In this document: positions 21,408 through 33,100 of the stretch, piece by piece
How positions within the stretch are numbered: position 1 is the stretch's first letter
Layout: each line of letters begins with the position of its first letter
Assembly (NCBI GenBank): GCA_030435675.1
Contig: CM059623.1
Coordinates: 16,573,252 to 16,637,251 of the forward strand
DNA length: 64,000 nucleotides
From: Steinernema hermaphroditum
Taxonomy: Eukaryota; Nematoda; Chromadorea; Rhabditida; Steinernematidae
Reading direction: 5' to 3'
Notes under the pieces: model-generated
Seen by the model: only the letters and a program-made list of their open reading frames with translations
Databases searched by the model: none
What the model was told of the DNA's origin: nothing
Translations under genes and position numbers: made by a program

Positions 21408-23893
21408 TTAAGAAAACAGACTCGGCGACAAGACGTCAGCGGCAAGCGCCGATTCAGTGAAAACGGCGGGAGATCCAACATAAGGGTTAAGAATGGCTCC
21501 TGAGAGAATTGTAGGAGAGAGTACATCAGGACAGAGAACATGAGGCGAAAGGATCAACGGAGACATCACGTATGGGTTGATGACATTGGGAGATAGGACG
21601 TAAGGAGCAAATACGTAAACGTTAAAGACGGCGGCCGAAAGGACATTGGGGCCCAGAACGTATGGTGAAAAAATCAGAGGGTTTCCGACTTGTGGGGAGA
21701 TTACAGGAGGACTCATCAGAAGTGGTGCAAATATGTTTGGTGAGAAGAGACTTGGAGACAGTGTCACTGGCCCGAGAGTTACCATCTGAACTTGTTCATT
21801 AGTATAATTTTAAAGTATTTCGACTTACTTGAGTGCCTGGTGTGAAGGCATACGGAGCTAAAGTCGTGTGCCGCTTTCGCCTTCCTCCAACCGAAGGAAT
21901 ATCCTCGCCTGCAATTTTTCTAATGACGCCGTAGAGAGCTTCCTTCTTGTCCACTTCTGTCCATGTTTCATATTCATCGAGATCAATAGGGAACTCAGTC
22001 AGGTTCGTTTGATACGGTCCGTTCTCGCCGTAGATCATTTCAAGTTGATGTCGTTTGAGAAAAGCGTACTTTTTGGTGGCCATGTCGCGTTTCTGACGAG
22101 AGGTGAATGACTTTTCCATTTTGTGGAAGGTCTGTTTAATAAAGTGTGTGATGTTCATGATATCATTATCGATCCCGAAAAGCGAAGCATTCTTCATAAT
22201 GTCAAACGCCTCGTCGGCAATCTGCCGGGCCCCAGAAGCCTCCATGATCAGTCCCAAAACGGAACTTTTGTCATCCTCGCTCATTCCAGTGGCATCCAGA
22301 ATCTTCGGCACGGGCGCGATAGCGTTCGGCGAATCGTCATTGTAGAAAGGAAGGATGTTGGGCGAGAAGAGATGTTTCGTTTGTTTGTTAGCAGACGGAA
22401 GCACTGAGGCGATCTTCGGAGAAAGGAACCGGAAGTTTACGTCTTCGTTGTTCTTCGAAAGCACGTCGACTAGTTTGTATGTCTCCTGGAGGAGGGGAGT
22501 GTTTTTCTTGTCCTCCGGCATCAGACTTTTGATTCTTTGACTAACTGTTTTCTTCTTCCTGTATGGATTGTTTTCACCTAGGACAATGTCTAACACTCTA
22601 TGCCGATATTTGGACATTTCGCGTGTTTCCTCCACCATGTTCTTAAGCTCCTTCAGCTGTTTATAAGCGTCCGTCCACGAGGTGATACGGCCACTGTCCT
22701 TGTCAATGGCATGCACGAGGTTGGTGAGGAATTTGGAGACCTGCTGAACTGCTGACGGAGGCTTGTTGACTGTGGGATCGGCGAGATGGTTCAACTGCGA
22801 CATGGACTTAACAGGACGGTCTTGTTTGTCTTCATTAAAAACCATCTGCAAAAATGAATATAGAGAGTTATTCGTGTATAAACCAAGTAGTGCCTAACTG
22901 AAGCGTGTGCTTTTGCTAATTCGGCACTGCTTTAGTAATTATCAATTTCTTAGAGCATTTACCTCCTTGTCGATGAAGATGTTACTGCTCCTCTTCGCTC
23001 GGAATTGTAGTGACTGCATGACCGTTTCAGGATTTTTAAAGAACTTGGATAGCCGACTGAAACGCGCTTTCTCCTTATTTGTAATGCCAGATGAAGGATT
23101 GGCGCTGTTAGCAGTCATCTCGATATTGACCCTCTTCATTATTTTCTTTGTTGTTGTGGTGGCTTCGGTCGTGACTTCAGGCGGCGATTTCGTGGAAACT
23201 CTGAATCCACCTACCCAATCACTCTGCCGGACATCATTAGTGAGTTCGAAATCGTTCTGCTCTAAATAATAGGCCAATGCAGCAATTCTGTGAAATCAAT
23301 GGTCCTACTTTTAACATCCTGTGTAAGTCGGTTATCTATGGCTTTTGTGAGACATTTTGCAGCCGACTGCATGTCACCATCTTCCTCGATTATGTCCAGG
23401 CACATGATAAAAGCTTGTCTGTTTTTTCTAACAAAAAGAATTTGCAAAAAACAGATTTCTGCTGCACATACCTGTTCATTTTCATGTATATCTCTTTGCC
23501 GACAGCCCCCAGAAGCCCGTTCACCGCTCCTGCATACCACGACATGTGCAGATGTTCCACCCTTTTAAATACCTCAGGTGTCATCTTTGCTTTTTCAATA
23601 TTTGCCATCTTCTCTGGTGTGATGTTAGGGTTACGCTGACGGTTATAGTTGAACTTCCATGCACTACCAGTGCCTAAATTGTGTTTGGTTAGCTTGTCTT
23701 GGCATTTTTCGAGTTACAATGTCATAGATGTTTTGAAGGCCCGGTTAGTCAAAAATTTACTATGCCTTTTAGAGTTCGTGGAACACGTTATGAGGTGCAA
23801 TAAAAAACAAAGAGGTGAAATGAAATTACACATACCAGGAAGACTCATAAGTATGCTGATCAGGCATATTGACGATGCGGGTGCCAAGTGCAT
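21408..23893 (-). CDS. MLT-10-like moulting protein, gene B (690 aa model)
   Basis: Six exons on the minus strand: 23836-23893, 23472-23673, 23309-23427, 22963-23261, 21829-22845 and 21408-21785, with intron phases identical to gene A. Exon 1 starts MHLAPASSICLISILMSLPG, a signal peptide. Exon 2 carries NYNRQRNPNITPEKMANIEK; exon 3 KNRQAFIMCLDIIEEDGDM; both match gene A closely. Exon 5 is nearly identical to gene A over about 700 bp, including silent positions, whereas exon 6 differs at many silent positions while keeping the SPxxLSP protein repeat. RSKR-type, RQKR and RRKR cleavage sites are present (RAKR, RQKR, RRKR). Role as for gene A: secreted matrix protein for moulting, by family. It is the upstream member of the pair; the gap to gene A is about 800 bp, so an independent promoter is likely. 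Confidence 0.85.
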
Positions 23894-24060
23894 CGCTTAC
23901 GTGGGCCTGAAAAAGTTGATTGCTGAATAAAGTCAGACGAAAGCAATGCGCCCACGCATGAAACATTTCTGTCATTTTTCCGTGCATTCGCTGCCAGTCA
24001 CAAACGCACTATTCAGGGCCCCAACCACCAGTACACATTAAAAGGAATCTGTATAAATAT
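23894..24060 (-). promoter_or_regulatory. Upstream region of MLT-10-like gene B with TATA-like box
   Basis: ATATTTATAC on the minus strand (24051-24060) lies about 160 bp before the ATG at 23893. Nothing else is distinctive. Confidence 0.3.
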
Positions 24061-25917
24061 CGTTATCCTCGGGTCATATTGTCTCACCCCCTTTGTATGT
24101 GTCATAAATTCGGCAGTGCTCTCGTTATGTCAGCGACTCAATTTCGGAAGTTGGAAACGATGTTCGCGGAAAGAGAAAACAGTAGACTAATGCGCGCAAG
24201 GATTTATGTCACAATCGTCGCGGTAATTTGAAAATGACCTGTTGAGGGTGAGATATCTCGGGCAGTGCACTTTAAATCAATAGTAGGCTATATTTGGTTA
24301 CAAATGCGTACACTCATCGACCGAAATTTAAACAGGCGCAGTATTTCGGGATGCAGATTAGTTCACTTGTAACTAGCGAGCTAGTTGAACGAAATGGAAT
24401 GTCATGAGGTCTACAATTCCTGACACCGTGCAATGATTGTTGTTCACAGTTCTCTTGTCAGAAAGTTCGGGGAAATAATTCGTAATAATTTGGTACCGTC
24501 TACAATCGGATGCACATCAGGATTAATAAGTTCATTATCTAAGAACTGTGGCCAATATTTCGTCATATAATGGGGCTTCTCTGAAGGCATTTTATTTAAG
24601 TATGACAGCTCCATTTTCTTGAATTTCGTATAATACTTTGCAGGCTATTTAGATAGACTTATGACCCTCTGTAATCAATAGATCTTACTACAAATTCACG
24701 TCCAATCTGTTCAAATCGCATGAAGGTGCAGCGCACTTAACAACTAATGCACAGCATTACGTTGTAGAACTCCACCCACTAACAAACTTCAGTAAGCGAA
24801 ATTCTGAAACAGCTAAGATCATTGACCGGTCAGAGGCGGCATAGTTGCAAGTCTCGCGCAATCGCTCGCGTCACCGCGATTAAGAGAGATAATAGAGAGA
24901 CAACCGTCTGCGTCTGCGCGTATCTACCTGCGGTCACCGGCGGACTCGAGAGGACAATGGCTACTCCCATGATATCCGATGCGTGTTATAAACGCTCGTA
25001 AAAACCATGCACTCTTCAGGATCGATACCGCCCACCCAATTGCAACTTTTCGCGTCAATACAGTACCCCGCCGGGTGATCCGAAATAGGATCGAAAAGGA
25101 TTGAGCGATCAGTGCGCTATCGTCATCATCGAGAACGCTTTTTGAACTTTCACATTGCGAGGTCATCTGGAGTTTTTAACAAAAAATCGTACTTGCGGAC
25201 CAATCTCGTAACCCCTTTCTGTTTTCAGTGCCATGATATCGCCCATCAGCACGCTTCCTAATCGTTCGATAACCGGTCAATCTGAAACAAATTGCGTCAC
25301 GATCAACACCACCTTTATGACCTCCATTTGTGGTAGACGTTGTCTACCGTATTTCTCAGACACAAAAAGATCCTAGAGAGATCTCTCATCGTCCTCTTGA
25401 ATTAACTACGCTTACATATGGCAGATGTCTTTCATTGTTTATTTCTGCATCCTCAACAAGATTTGAAGATCAAGTGCATGTCTACCATCCCGAACTTTCA
25501 GCAGTGAATCGAGGTAGATGTGAAGAAGTTGCTAAATAAAACAGCTGAGCTTACATTAGCGAACGTGAACCGCAAAAGAGTGTCGGCTTATAAGTACACC
25601 TAACAATGCAAACAGCAAATTATATAGGCTGCTTGACTGCTTAAAATTTATCATTGAAAAATTGGATCCAATAAAGCCAGAGTGGCACTTTTGGCGTTAA
25701 CGTTTGTAAATGTATTTCTAGCTGTGCGTTAGGTTTGAGTTCCATCTGACATCTGAAGGTTTCCTTGTCAGTTCAATAGCACAACTCAATAGGAAATAAT
25801 GTTTTTGTGCTTGCCTAGCAAATAATTGTTGTACGGGCGTTACCGAACGGGAAGAATACACGGGGTTACACGACGACAATAACCGGACAACACGCACACA
25901 GAGGAGGAACGGACTTT

Positions 25918-25965
25918 TCATTATTATTTTTCATTATCATTATTATAATTCATTATTATTTCGTG
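25918..25965. repeat. ATT-rich simple repeat
   Basis: Imperfect run of CATTATTAT units, low complexity. Confidence 0.6.
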
Positions 25966-26570
25966 AGAAATATTGTTCCCGCGCATTAGTTTCGCGCCCA
26001 CAACCTTTTCGTTACACGTTGAGTGGACAAATACAAAATGTGGATGCTGAGCAATGATAATCAAGCAACAAAACAGTGATTTCGTGTCCTTGCTAACTGT
26101 TTCTAAACCCAAATAGTCATCGACGATTTAATACTTTTTTTCAACGAAACTATAAAGGTTTCGTAAATGCACCCTGTAGTCGAACTTTAAAAACTGTAAT
26201 CCACCATTTTTGATTTATTCATGGAACCTATATAATCCCAAACACAAAGAGACAGTCTTGCCAACCAATTGCAACGATCGTGGATCCACCATTCACCCAC
26301 ACTGATAGGATCGTAAGGTTCTTCATGAATATCGCATCTCCCTCATTTAGAAGAAATACCGTGACTGCATTGTGACTGATTGTATAGGTGTTCTGCACTG
26401 CGTAGCATAGTTTTTCGTGAAACATTTACAGATTTGAGCTGTCAAATATATCTGTTCGTATTGCAGGTTATTATGCTAAACCCTAGCGTAATGAACATGA
26501 AACCAGACTTACAAAGTTACAAATATATATGTCGACTGAAGTCTGTAAATATTATCCTGGTTGCCGATGC

Positions 26571-26593
26571 ACCTGTATTCACATTGCGACGTC
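26571..26593 (+). repeat. 23-bp direct repeat, copy 1
   Basis: ACCTGTATTCACATTGCGAC plus GTC, identical to 26760-26782, with 189 bp between the copies. The surrounding DNA is not obviously duplicated. Confidence 0.6.
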
Positions 26594-26759
26594 CTGGATA
26601 AGTATTAAAAACACAAATCACTGATTTACTCAAAACACCTCATTGCGTAATGCTTATGTTGCAACACAGGTACGGTACCCTTCCGGTTGCCCTTTCAAAC
26701 AAGACATGTTGCACTTCGCGACGTGGATGCGTTCTCTTTGTCTCTCCCGCGATCTGTAA

Positions 26760-26782
26760 ACCTGTATTCACATTGCGACGTC
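26760..26782 (+). repeat. 23-bp direct repeat, copy 2
   Basis: Exact second copy of 26571-26593. A shorter relative, TTGCACTTCGCGACGTG, lies between the two near 26710, so the site may be an older small tandem duplication. Confidence 0.55.
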
Positions 26783-27677
26783 GTGAGCGGTCACCCTGTG
26801 GAAAACACTTAACTTTTACCCTTTATAAAACGAGTTTGTTTTTGATAAATAAGTCAGTACCATTCAGTAATGGACTAACCAGGGCAGGTTACAATTCAAA
26901 ATTGAAGTGCGGACATATGGAAATAATAATCCAACACAACCGCAATTTAATATTTACCCCAACGTCGGTCTCGTTGGACCATTTGTTGAACTACCCAGTT
27001 CTTTGTTGAAACGTCGCGCACAGAGTGAGAGTGACCCATATGCGTGCGCTATTCTTAACCATGGGGAGTCCCACACAGTGCGCAACATGTTGACAAGCGC
27101 TGACACTCACACGAAATGACGTAGCTCATGTACCCACTTCGCATTGAAGGTTATCTCAACACCCATCTCCGAGGTCACAGCGTCGGCATGTTAACCGATC
27201 AATTTGGCTGCTGAGTCTATTCAGATAGCTAGTTCACCCGGCTGCAAATGTTGCGATAAATGGATAAGACAGAGTAAGTATGTCAGCGCAAATTTACGAC
27301 GCCGTAAATAATGATGAGTGTTCAGTGTGGTGAATGAATCTGGACTTTGATACCGAAGAAGTGAAATGAGTTGTGTACTACGTCGAGAATGCCAGTCTCA
27401 TACATTCCTAAAAAGTGAAATTGGTCTTGTATGCAAAATTATTATTAAATAAAGAGGTGGAGTTGTTCCAAACAGTCCAAGGAAGTTCACATGTGACGAC
27501 GACATGTATCGATGGGCTTTGAATTGCGCATTTCCTTACCGTGTTATGTTAGGCTCAAATCGGCAGGCAGCTTACGATTAAGAACGAGAAGTGTGAGTCA
27601 ATTCGACCTCGCCCTGCCACAAAGAAGCGATTTCAGAGCACAAACTTATGCGCATTTTTGTGGCACAACCGAGGAAG

Positions 27678-30141
27678 TCAGAACGGCCATAGTTTGACTA
27701 TCAAGAGCCGTTGTACAAATTTGAGAGAAAATCCGATTTCCGAAAAAGTGCCAAAATCGGGCTGAGTGTGTCCCGAATTCGACTCTGCCCTGTCACGTAG
27801 AAGCGATTCCAGAGCAGAAGCTTGGGCGCATTTTTGTGGCACAACCGAGAAAGTCAAAATGGCCATAGTTTGACTATCAAGAGCCGTTGTACAAATTTGA
27901 GAAAAAATCCGATTTCCGAAAAAGTGCCAAAATCAGGCTGAGTGTGTCCCGAATTGGACCTCACTCTGCTACCTAGAAGCGATTCCAGAGCACAAGCTTG
28001 GGTGCATTTTTGTGGCACAACCGAGAAAGTCAGAACGGCCATAGATTGGCTATCGAGGGCCGGTGTACAAATTTGAGAAAAAATCCGATTTCCGAAAAAG
28101 TGCCAAAATCGGGCTGAGTGTGTCCCGAATTCGACTCTGCCCTGTCACGTAGAAGCGATTCCAGAGTACAAGCTTGGGCGCATTTTTGTGGCACAACCGA
28201 GAAAGTCAAAATGGCCATAGTTTGACTATCAAGAGCCGTTGTACAAATTTGAGAAAAAATCCGATTTCCGAAAAAGTGCCAAAATCGGGCTGAGTGTGTC
28301 CCGAATTCGACTCTGCCCTGTCACGTAGAAGCGATTCCAGAGCAGAAGCTTGGGCGCATTTTTGTGGCACAACCGAGAAAGTCAAAATGGCCATAGTTTG
28401 ACTATCAAGAGCCGTTGTACAAATTTGAGAAAAAATCCGATTTCCGAAAAAGTGCCAAAATCAGGCTGAGTGTGTCCCGAATTGGACCTCACTCTGCTAC
28501 CTAGAAGCGATTCCAGAGCACAAGCTTGGGTGCATTTTTGTGGCACAACCGAGAAAGTCAGAACGGCCATAGTTTGGCTATCGAGGGCCGGTGTACAAAT
28601 TTGAGAAAAAATCCGATTTCCGAAAAAGTGCCAAAATCGGGCTGAGTGTGTCCCGAATTGGACCTCACTCTGCTACCTAGAAGCGATTCCAGAGCACAAG
28701 CTTGGGTGCATTTTTGTGGCACAACCGAGAAAGTCAGAACGGCCATAGATTGGCTATCGAGGGCCGGTGTACAAATTTGAGAAAAAATCCGATTTCCGAA
28801 AAAGTGCCAAAATCGGGCTGAGTGTGTCCCGAATTCGACTCTGCCATGTCACGTAGAAGCGATTCCAGAGCACAAGCTTGGGCGCATTTTTGTGGCACAA
28901 CCGAGAAAGTCAAAATGGCCATAGTTTGACTATCAAGAGCCGTTGTACAAATTTGAGAGAAAATCCGATTTCCGAAAAAGTGCCAAAATCGGGCTGAGTG
29001 TGTCCCGAATTCGACTCTGCCCTGTCACGTAGAAGCGATTCCAGAGCAGAAGCTTGGGCGCATTTTTGTGGCACAACCGAGAAAGTCAAAATGGCCATAG
29101 TTTGACTATCAAGAGCCGTTGTACAAATTTGAGAAAAAATCCGATTTCCGAAAAAGTGCCAAAATCAGGCTGAGTGTGTCCCGAATTGGACCTCACTCTG
29201 CTACCTAGAAGCGATTCCAGAGCACAAGCTTGGGTGCATTTTTGTGGCACAACCGAGAAAGTCAGAACGGCCATAGATTGGCTATCGAGGGCCGGTGTAC
29301 AAATTTGAGAAAAAATCCGATTTCCGAAAAAGTGCCAAAATCGGGCTGAGTGTGTCCCGAATTCGACTCTGCCCTGTCACGTAGAAGCGATTCCAGAGTA
29401 CAAGCTTGGGCGCATTTTTGTGGCACAACCGAGAAAGTCAAAATGGCCATAGTTTGACTATCAAGAGCCGTTGTACAAATTTGAGAAAAAATCCGATTTC
29501 CGAAAAAGTGCCAAAATCGGGCTGAGTGTGTCCCGAATTCGACTCTGCCCTGTCACGTAGAAGCGATTCCAGAGCAGAAGCTTGGGCGCATTTTTGTGGC
29601 ACAACCGAGAAAGTCAAAATGGCCATAGTTTGACTATCAAGAGCCGTTGTACAAATTTGAGAAAAAATCCGATTTCCGAAAAAGTGCCAAAATCAGGCTG
29701 AGTGTGTCCCGAATTGGACCTCACTCTGCTACCTAGAAGCGATTCCAGAGCACAAGCTTGGGTGCATTTTTGTGGCACAACCGAGAAAGTCAGAACGGCC
29801 ATAGTTTGGCTATCGAGGGCCGGTGTACAAATTTGAGAAAAAATCCGATTTCCGAAAAAGTGCCAAAATCGGGCTGAGTGTGTCCCGAATTCGACTCTGC
29901 CCTGTCACGTAGAAGCGATTCCAGAGCACAAGCTTGGGCGCATTTTTGTGGCACAACCGAGAAAGGCAGAACGGCCATAGTTTGGCTATTGAGAGCCTTT
30001 GGATAATTTTGAGGAAAAATGCGATTCCCAAAAAAGTGCCAAAATCGGCCTGAGTGTGTCCCGAATTCGACCCTTCCCCGCCACGAAGAAGCGATTCCAG
30101 AGCACAAGCTTGGGCGCATTTTTGTGGCACAACCGAGAAAG
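27678..30141 (+). repeat. Sat1 seven-monomer higher-order repeat (1232 bp), two units
   Basis: Private variants recur exactly 7 x 176 bp apart. GAGAGAAAATCC occurs at about 27721 and 28953. CCAGAGTACAAGC occurs at 28161 and 29393. The order of monomer types is the same in both units up to the sixth monomer; the last part of unit two looks like a hybrid with GGATAATTTTGAGG variants. This shows recent amplification in blocks. Confidence 0.8.
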
Positions 30142-33100
30142 TCAAAATGGCCATAGTTTGACTATCAAGAGCCGTTGTACAAATTTGAGAAAAAATCCGA
30201 TTTCCGAAAAAGTGCCAAAATCAGGCTGAGTGTGTCCCGATTTGGACCTCACTCTGCTACCTAGAAGCGATTCCAGAGCACAAGCTTGGGCGCATTTTTG
30301 TGGCACAACCGAGAAAGTCAGAATGGCCATAGTTTGGCTATTGAGAGCCTTTGGATAATTTTGAGGAAAAATGCGATTTCCAAAAAAGTGCCAAAATCGG
30401 GCGGAGTGTGTCCCGAATTCGACCCTTCCCCGCCACGAAGGAGCGATTCCAGAGCAAGAGCTTGGGCGCATTTTTGTGGCACAACCGAGAAAGTCAAAAT
30501 GGCCATAGTTTGACTATCAAGAGCCGTTGTACAAATTTGAGAAAAAATCCGATTTCCGAAAAAGTGCCAAAATCGGGCTGAGTGTGTCCCGAATTCGACC
30601 CTTCCCCGTCACGAAGAAGCGATTCCAGAGCAAGAGCTTGGGCGCATTTTTGTGGCACAACCGAGAAAGTCAAAATGGCCATAGTTTGACTATCGAGAGC
30701 CGTTGTACAAATTTGAGAAAAAATCCGATTTCCGAAAAAGTGCCAAAATCGGGCTGAGTGTGTCCCGAATTCGACCTCTGCCCTGTCACGAAGAAGCGAT
30801 TCCAGAGCAAGAGCTTGGGCGCATTTTTGTGGCACAACCGAGAATGTCAAAACGGCCATAGTTTGGCTATCGAGAGCCGTTGTACAAATTTGAGAAAAAA
30901 TCCGATTTCCGAAAAAGTGCCAAAATCGGGCTGAGTGTGTCCCGAATTCGACTCTGCCCTGTCACGTAGAAGCGATTCCAGAGCACAAGCTTGGGCGCAT
31001 TTTTGTGGCACAACCGAGAAAGTCAAAATGGCCATAGTTTGACTATCAAGAGCCGTTGTACAAATTTGAGAAAAAATCCGATTTCCGAAAAAGTGCCAAA
31101 ATCGGGCTGAGTGTGTCCCGAATTCGACCCTTCCCCGCCACGAAGAAGCGATTCCAGAGCAAGAGCTTGGGCGCATTTTTGTGGCACAACCGAGAATGTC
31201 AAAACGGCCATAGTTTGGCTATCGAGAGCCGTTGTACAAATTTGAGAAAAAATCCGATTTCCGAAAAAGTGCCAAAATCGGGCTGAGTGTGTCCCGAATT
31301 CGACTCTGCCCTGTCACGTAGAAGCGATTCCAGAGCACAAGCTTGGGCGCATTTTTGTGGCACAACCGAGAAAGTCAAAATGGCCATAGTTTGACTATCA
31401 AGAGCCGTTGTACAAATTTGAGAAAAAATCCGATTTCCGAAAAAGTGCCAAAATCAGGCTGAGTGTGTCCCGAATTGGACCTCACTCTGCTACCTAGAAG
31501 CGATTCCAGAGCACAAGCTTGGGCGCATTTTTGTGGCACAACCGAGAAAGTCAGAATGGCCATAGTTTGGCTATTGAGAGCCGTTGTACAATTTTGAGAA
31601 AAAATCCGATTTCCGAAAAAGTGCCAAAATCGGGCGGAGTGTGTCCCGAATTCGACCCTTCCCCGCCACGAAGGAGCGATTCCAGAGCAAGAGCTTGGGC
31701 GCATTTTTGTGGCACAACCGAGAAAGTCAAAATGGCCATAGTTTGACTATCAAGAGCCGTTGTACAAATTTGAGAAAAAATCCGATTTCCGAAAAAGTGC
31801 CAAAATCGGGCGGAGTGTGTCCCGAATTCGACCTCTTCCCCGCCACGAAGAAGCGATTCCAGAGCAAGAGCTTGGGCGCATTTTTGTGGCACAACCGAGA
31901 ATGTCAAAACGGCCATAGTTTGGCTATCGAGAGCCGTTGTACAAATTTGAGAAAAAATCCGATTTCCGAAAAAGTGCCAAAATCGGGCTGAGTGTGTCCC
32001 GAATTCGACCTCTGCCCTGTCACGTAGAAGCGATTCCAGAGCACAAGCTTGGGCGCATTTTTGTGGCACAACCGAGAAAGTCAAAATGGCCATAGTTTGG
32101 CTATTGAGAGCCGTTGTACAAATTTGAGAAAAAATCCGATTTCCGAAAAAGTGCCAAAATCGGGCTGAGTGTGTCCCGAATTCGACTCTGCCCTGTCACG
32201 TAGAAGCGATTCCAGAGCAGAAGCTTGGGCGCATTTTTGTGGCACAACCGAGAAAGTCAAAATGGCCATAGTTTGACTATCAAGAGCCGTTGTACAAATT
32301 TGAGAAAAAATCCGATTTCCGAAAAAGTGCCAAAATCAGGCTGAGTGTGTCCCGAATTGGACCTCACTCTGCTCCCTAGAAGCGATTCCAGAGCACTAAG
32401 CTTGGGCGCATTTTTGTGGCACAACCGAGAAAGTCAGAACGGCCATAGTTTGGCTATCGAGGGCCGTTGTACAAATTTGAGAAAAAATCCGATTTCCGAA
32501 AAAGTGCCAAAATCGGGCTGAGTGTGTCCCGAATTCGACTCTGCCCTGTCACGTAGAAGCGATTCCAGAGCACAAGCTTGGGCGCATTTTTGTGGCACAA
32601 CCGAGAAAGTCAGAACGGCCATAGTTTGGCTATCGAGAGCCGTTGTACAAATTTGAGAAAAAATCCGATTTCCGAAAAAGTGCCAAAATCGGGCTGAGTG
32701 TGTCCCGAATTGCCCTGTCACCGAAGAAGTCATTCCAGACCGTGAGCTTGGGCGCATTTTTGTGGCACAACCGAGAAAGTCAAAACGGCCATAGTTTGGC
32801 TATCGAGAGCCGTTGTACAAATTTGAGAAAAAATCCGATTTCCGAAAAAGTGCCAAAATCGGGCTGAGTGTGTCCCGAATTGGACCTCACTCTGCCACAA
32901 AGAAGCGATTCCAGAGCACAAGCTTGGGCGCATTTTTGTGGCACAACCGAGAAAGTCAGAACGGCCATAGTTTGGCTATCGAGAGCCGTTGTACAAATTT
33001 GAGAAAAAATCCGATTTCCGAAAAAGTGCCAAAATCGGGCTGAGTGTGTCCCGAATTCGACCTCTGCCCTGCCACGAAGAAGCGATTCCAGAGCACAAGC

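Larger units (their letters stand above)
24061..27598. other. Gene-free spacer between the moulting genes and the satellite
   Basis: About 3.5 kb without a gene I can support: frames are short and have no domain or phased splice partners. It holds an ATT-rich simple stretch (25918-25965) and a 23-bp exact direct repeat (26571-26593 and 26760-26782). Its last part leads into degenerate satellite sequence. Confidence 0.5.

Noticed and set aside
24924..25166. Minus-strand 80-codon frame and neighbouring plus-strand frame at 25330-25539
   Set aside because: No domain, signal or splice context; length is compatible with chance.
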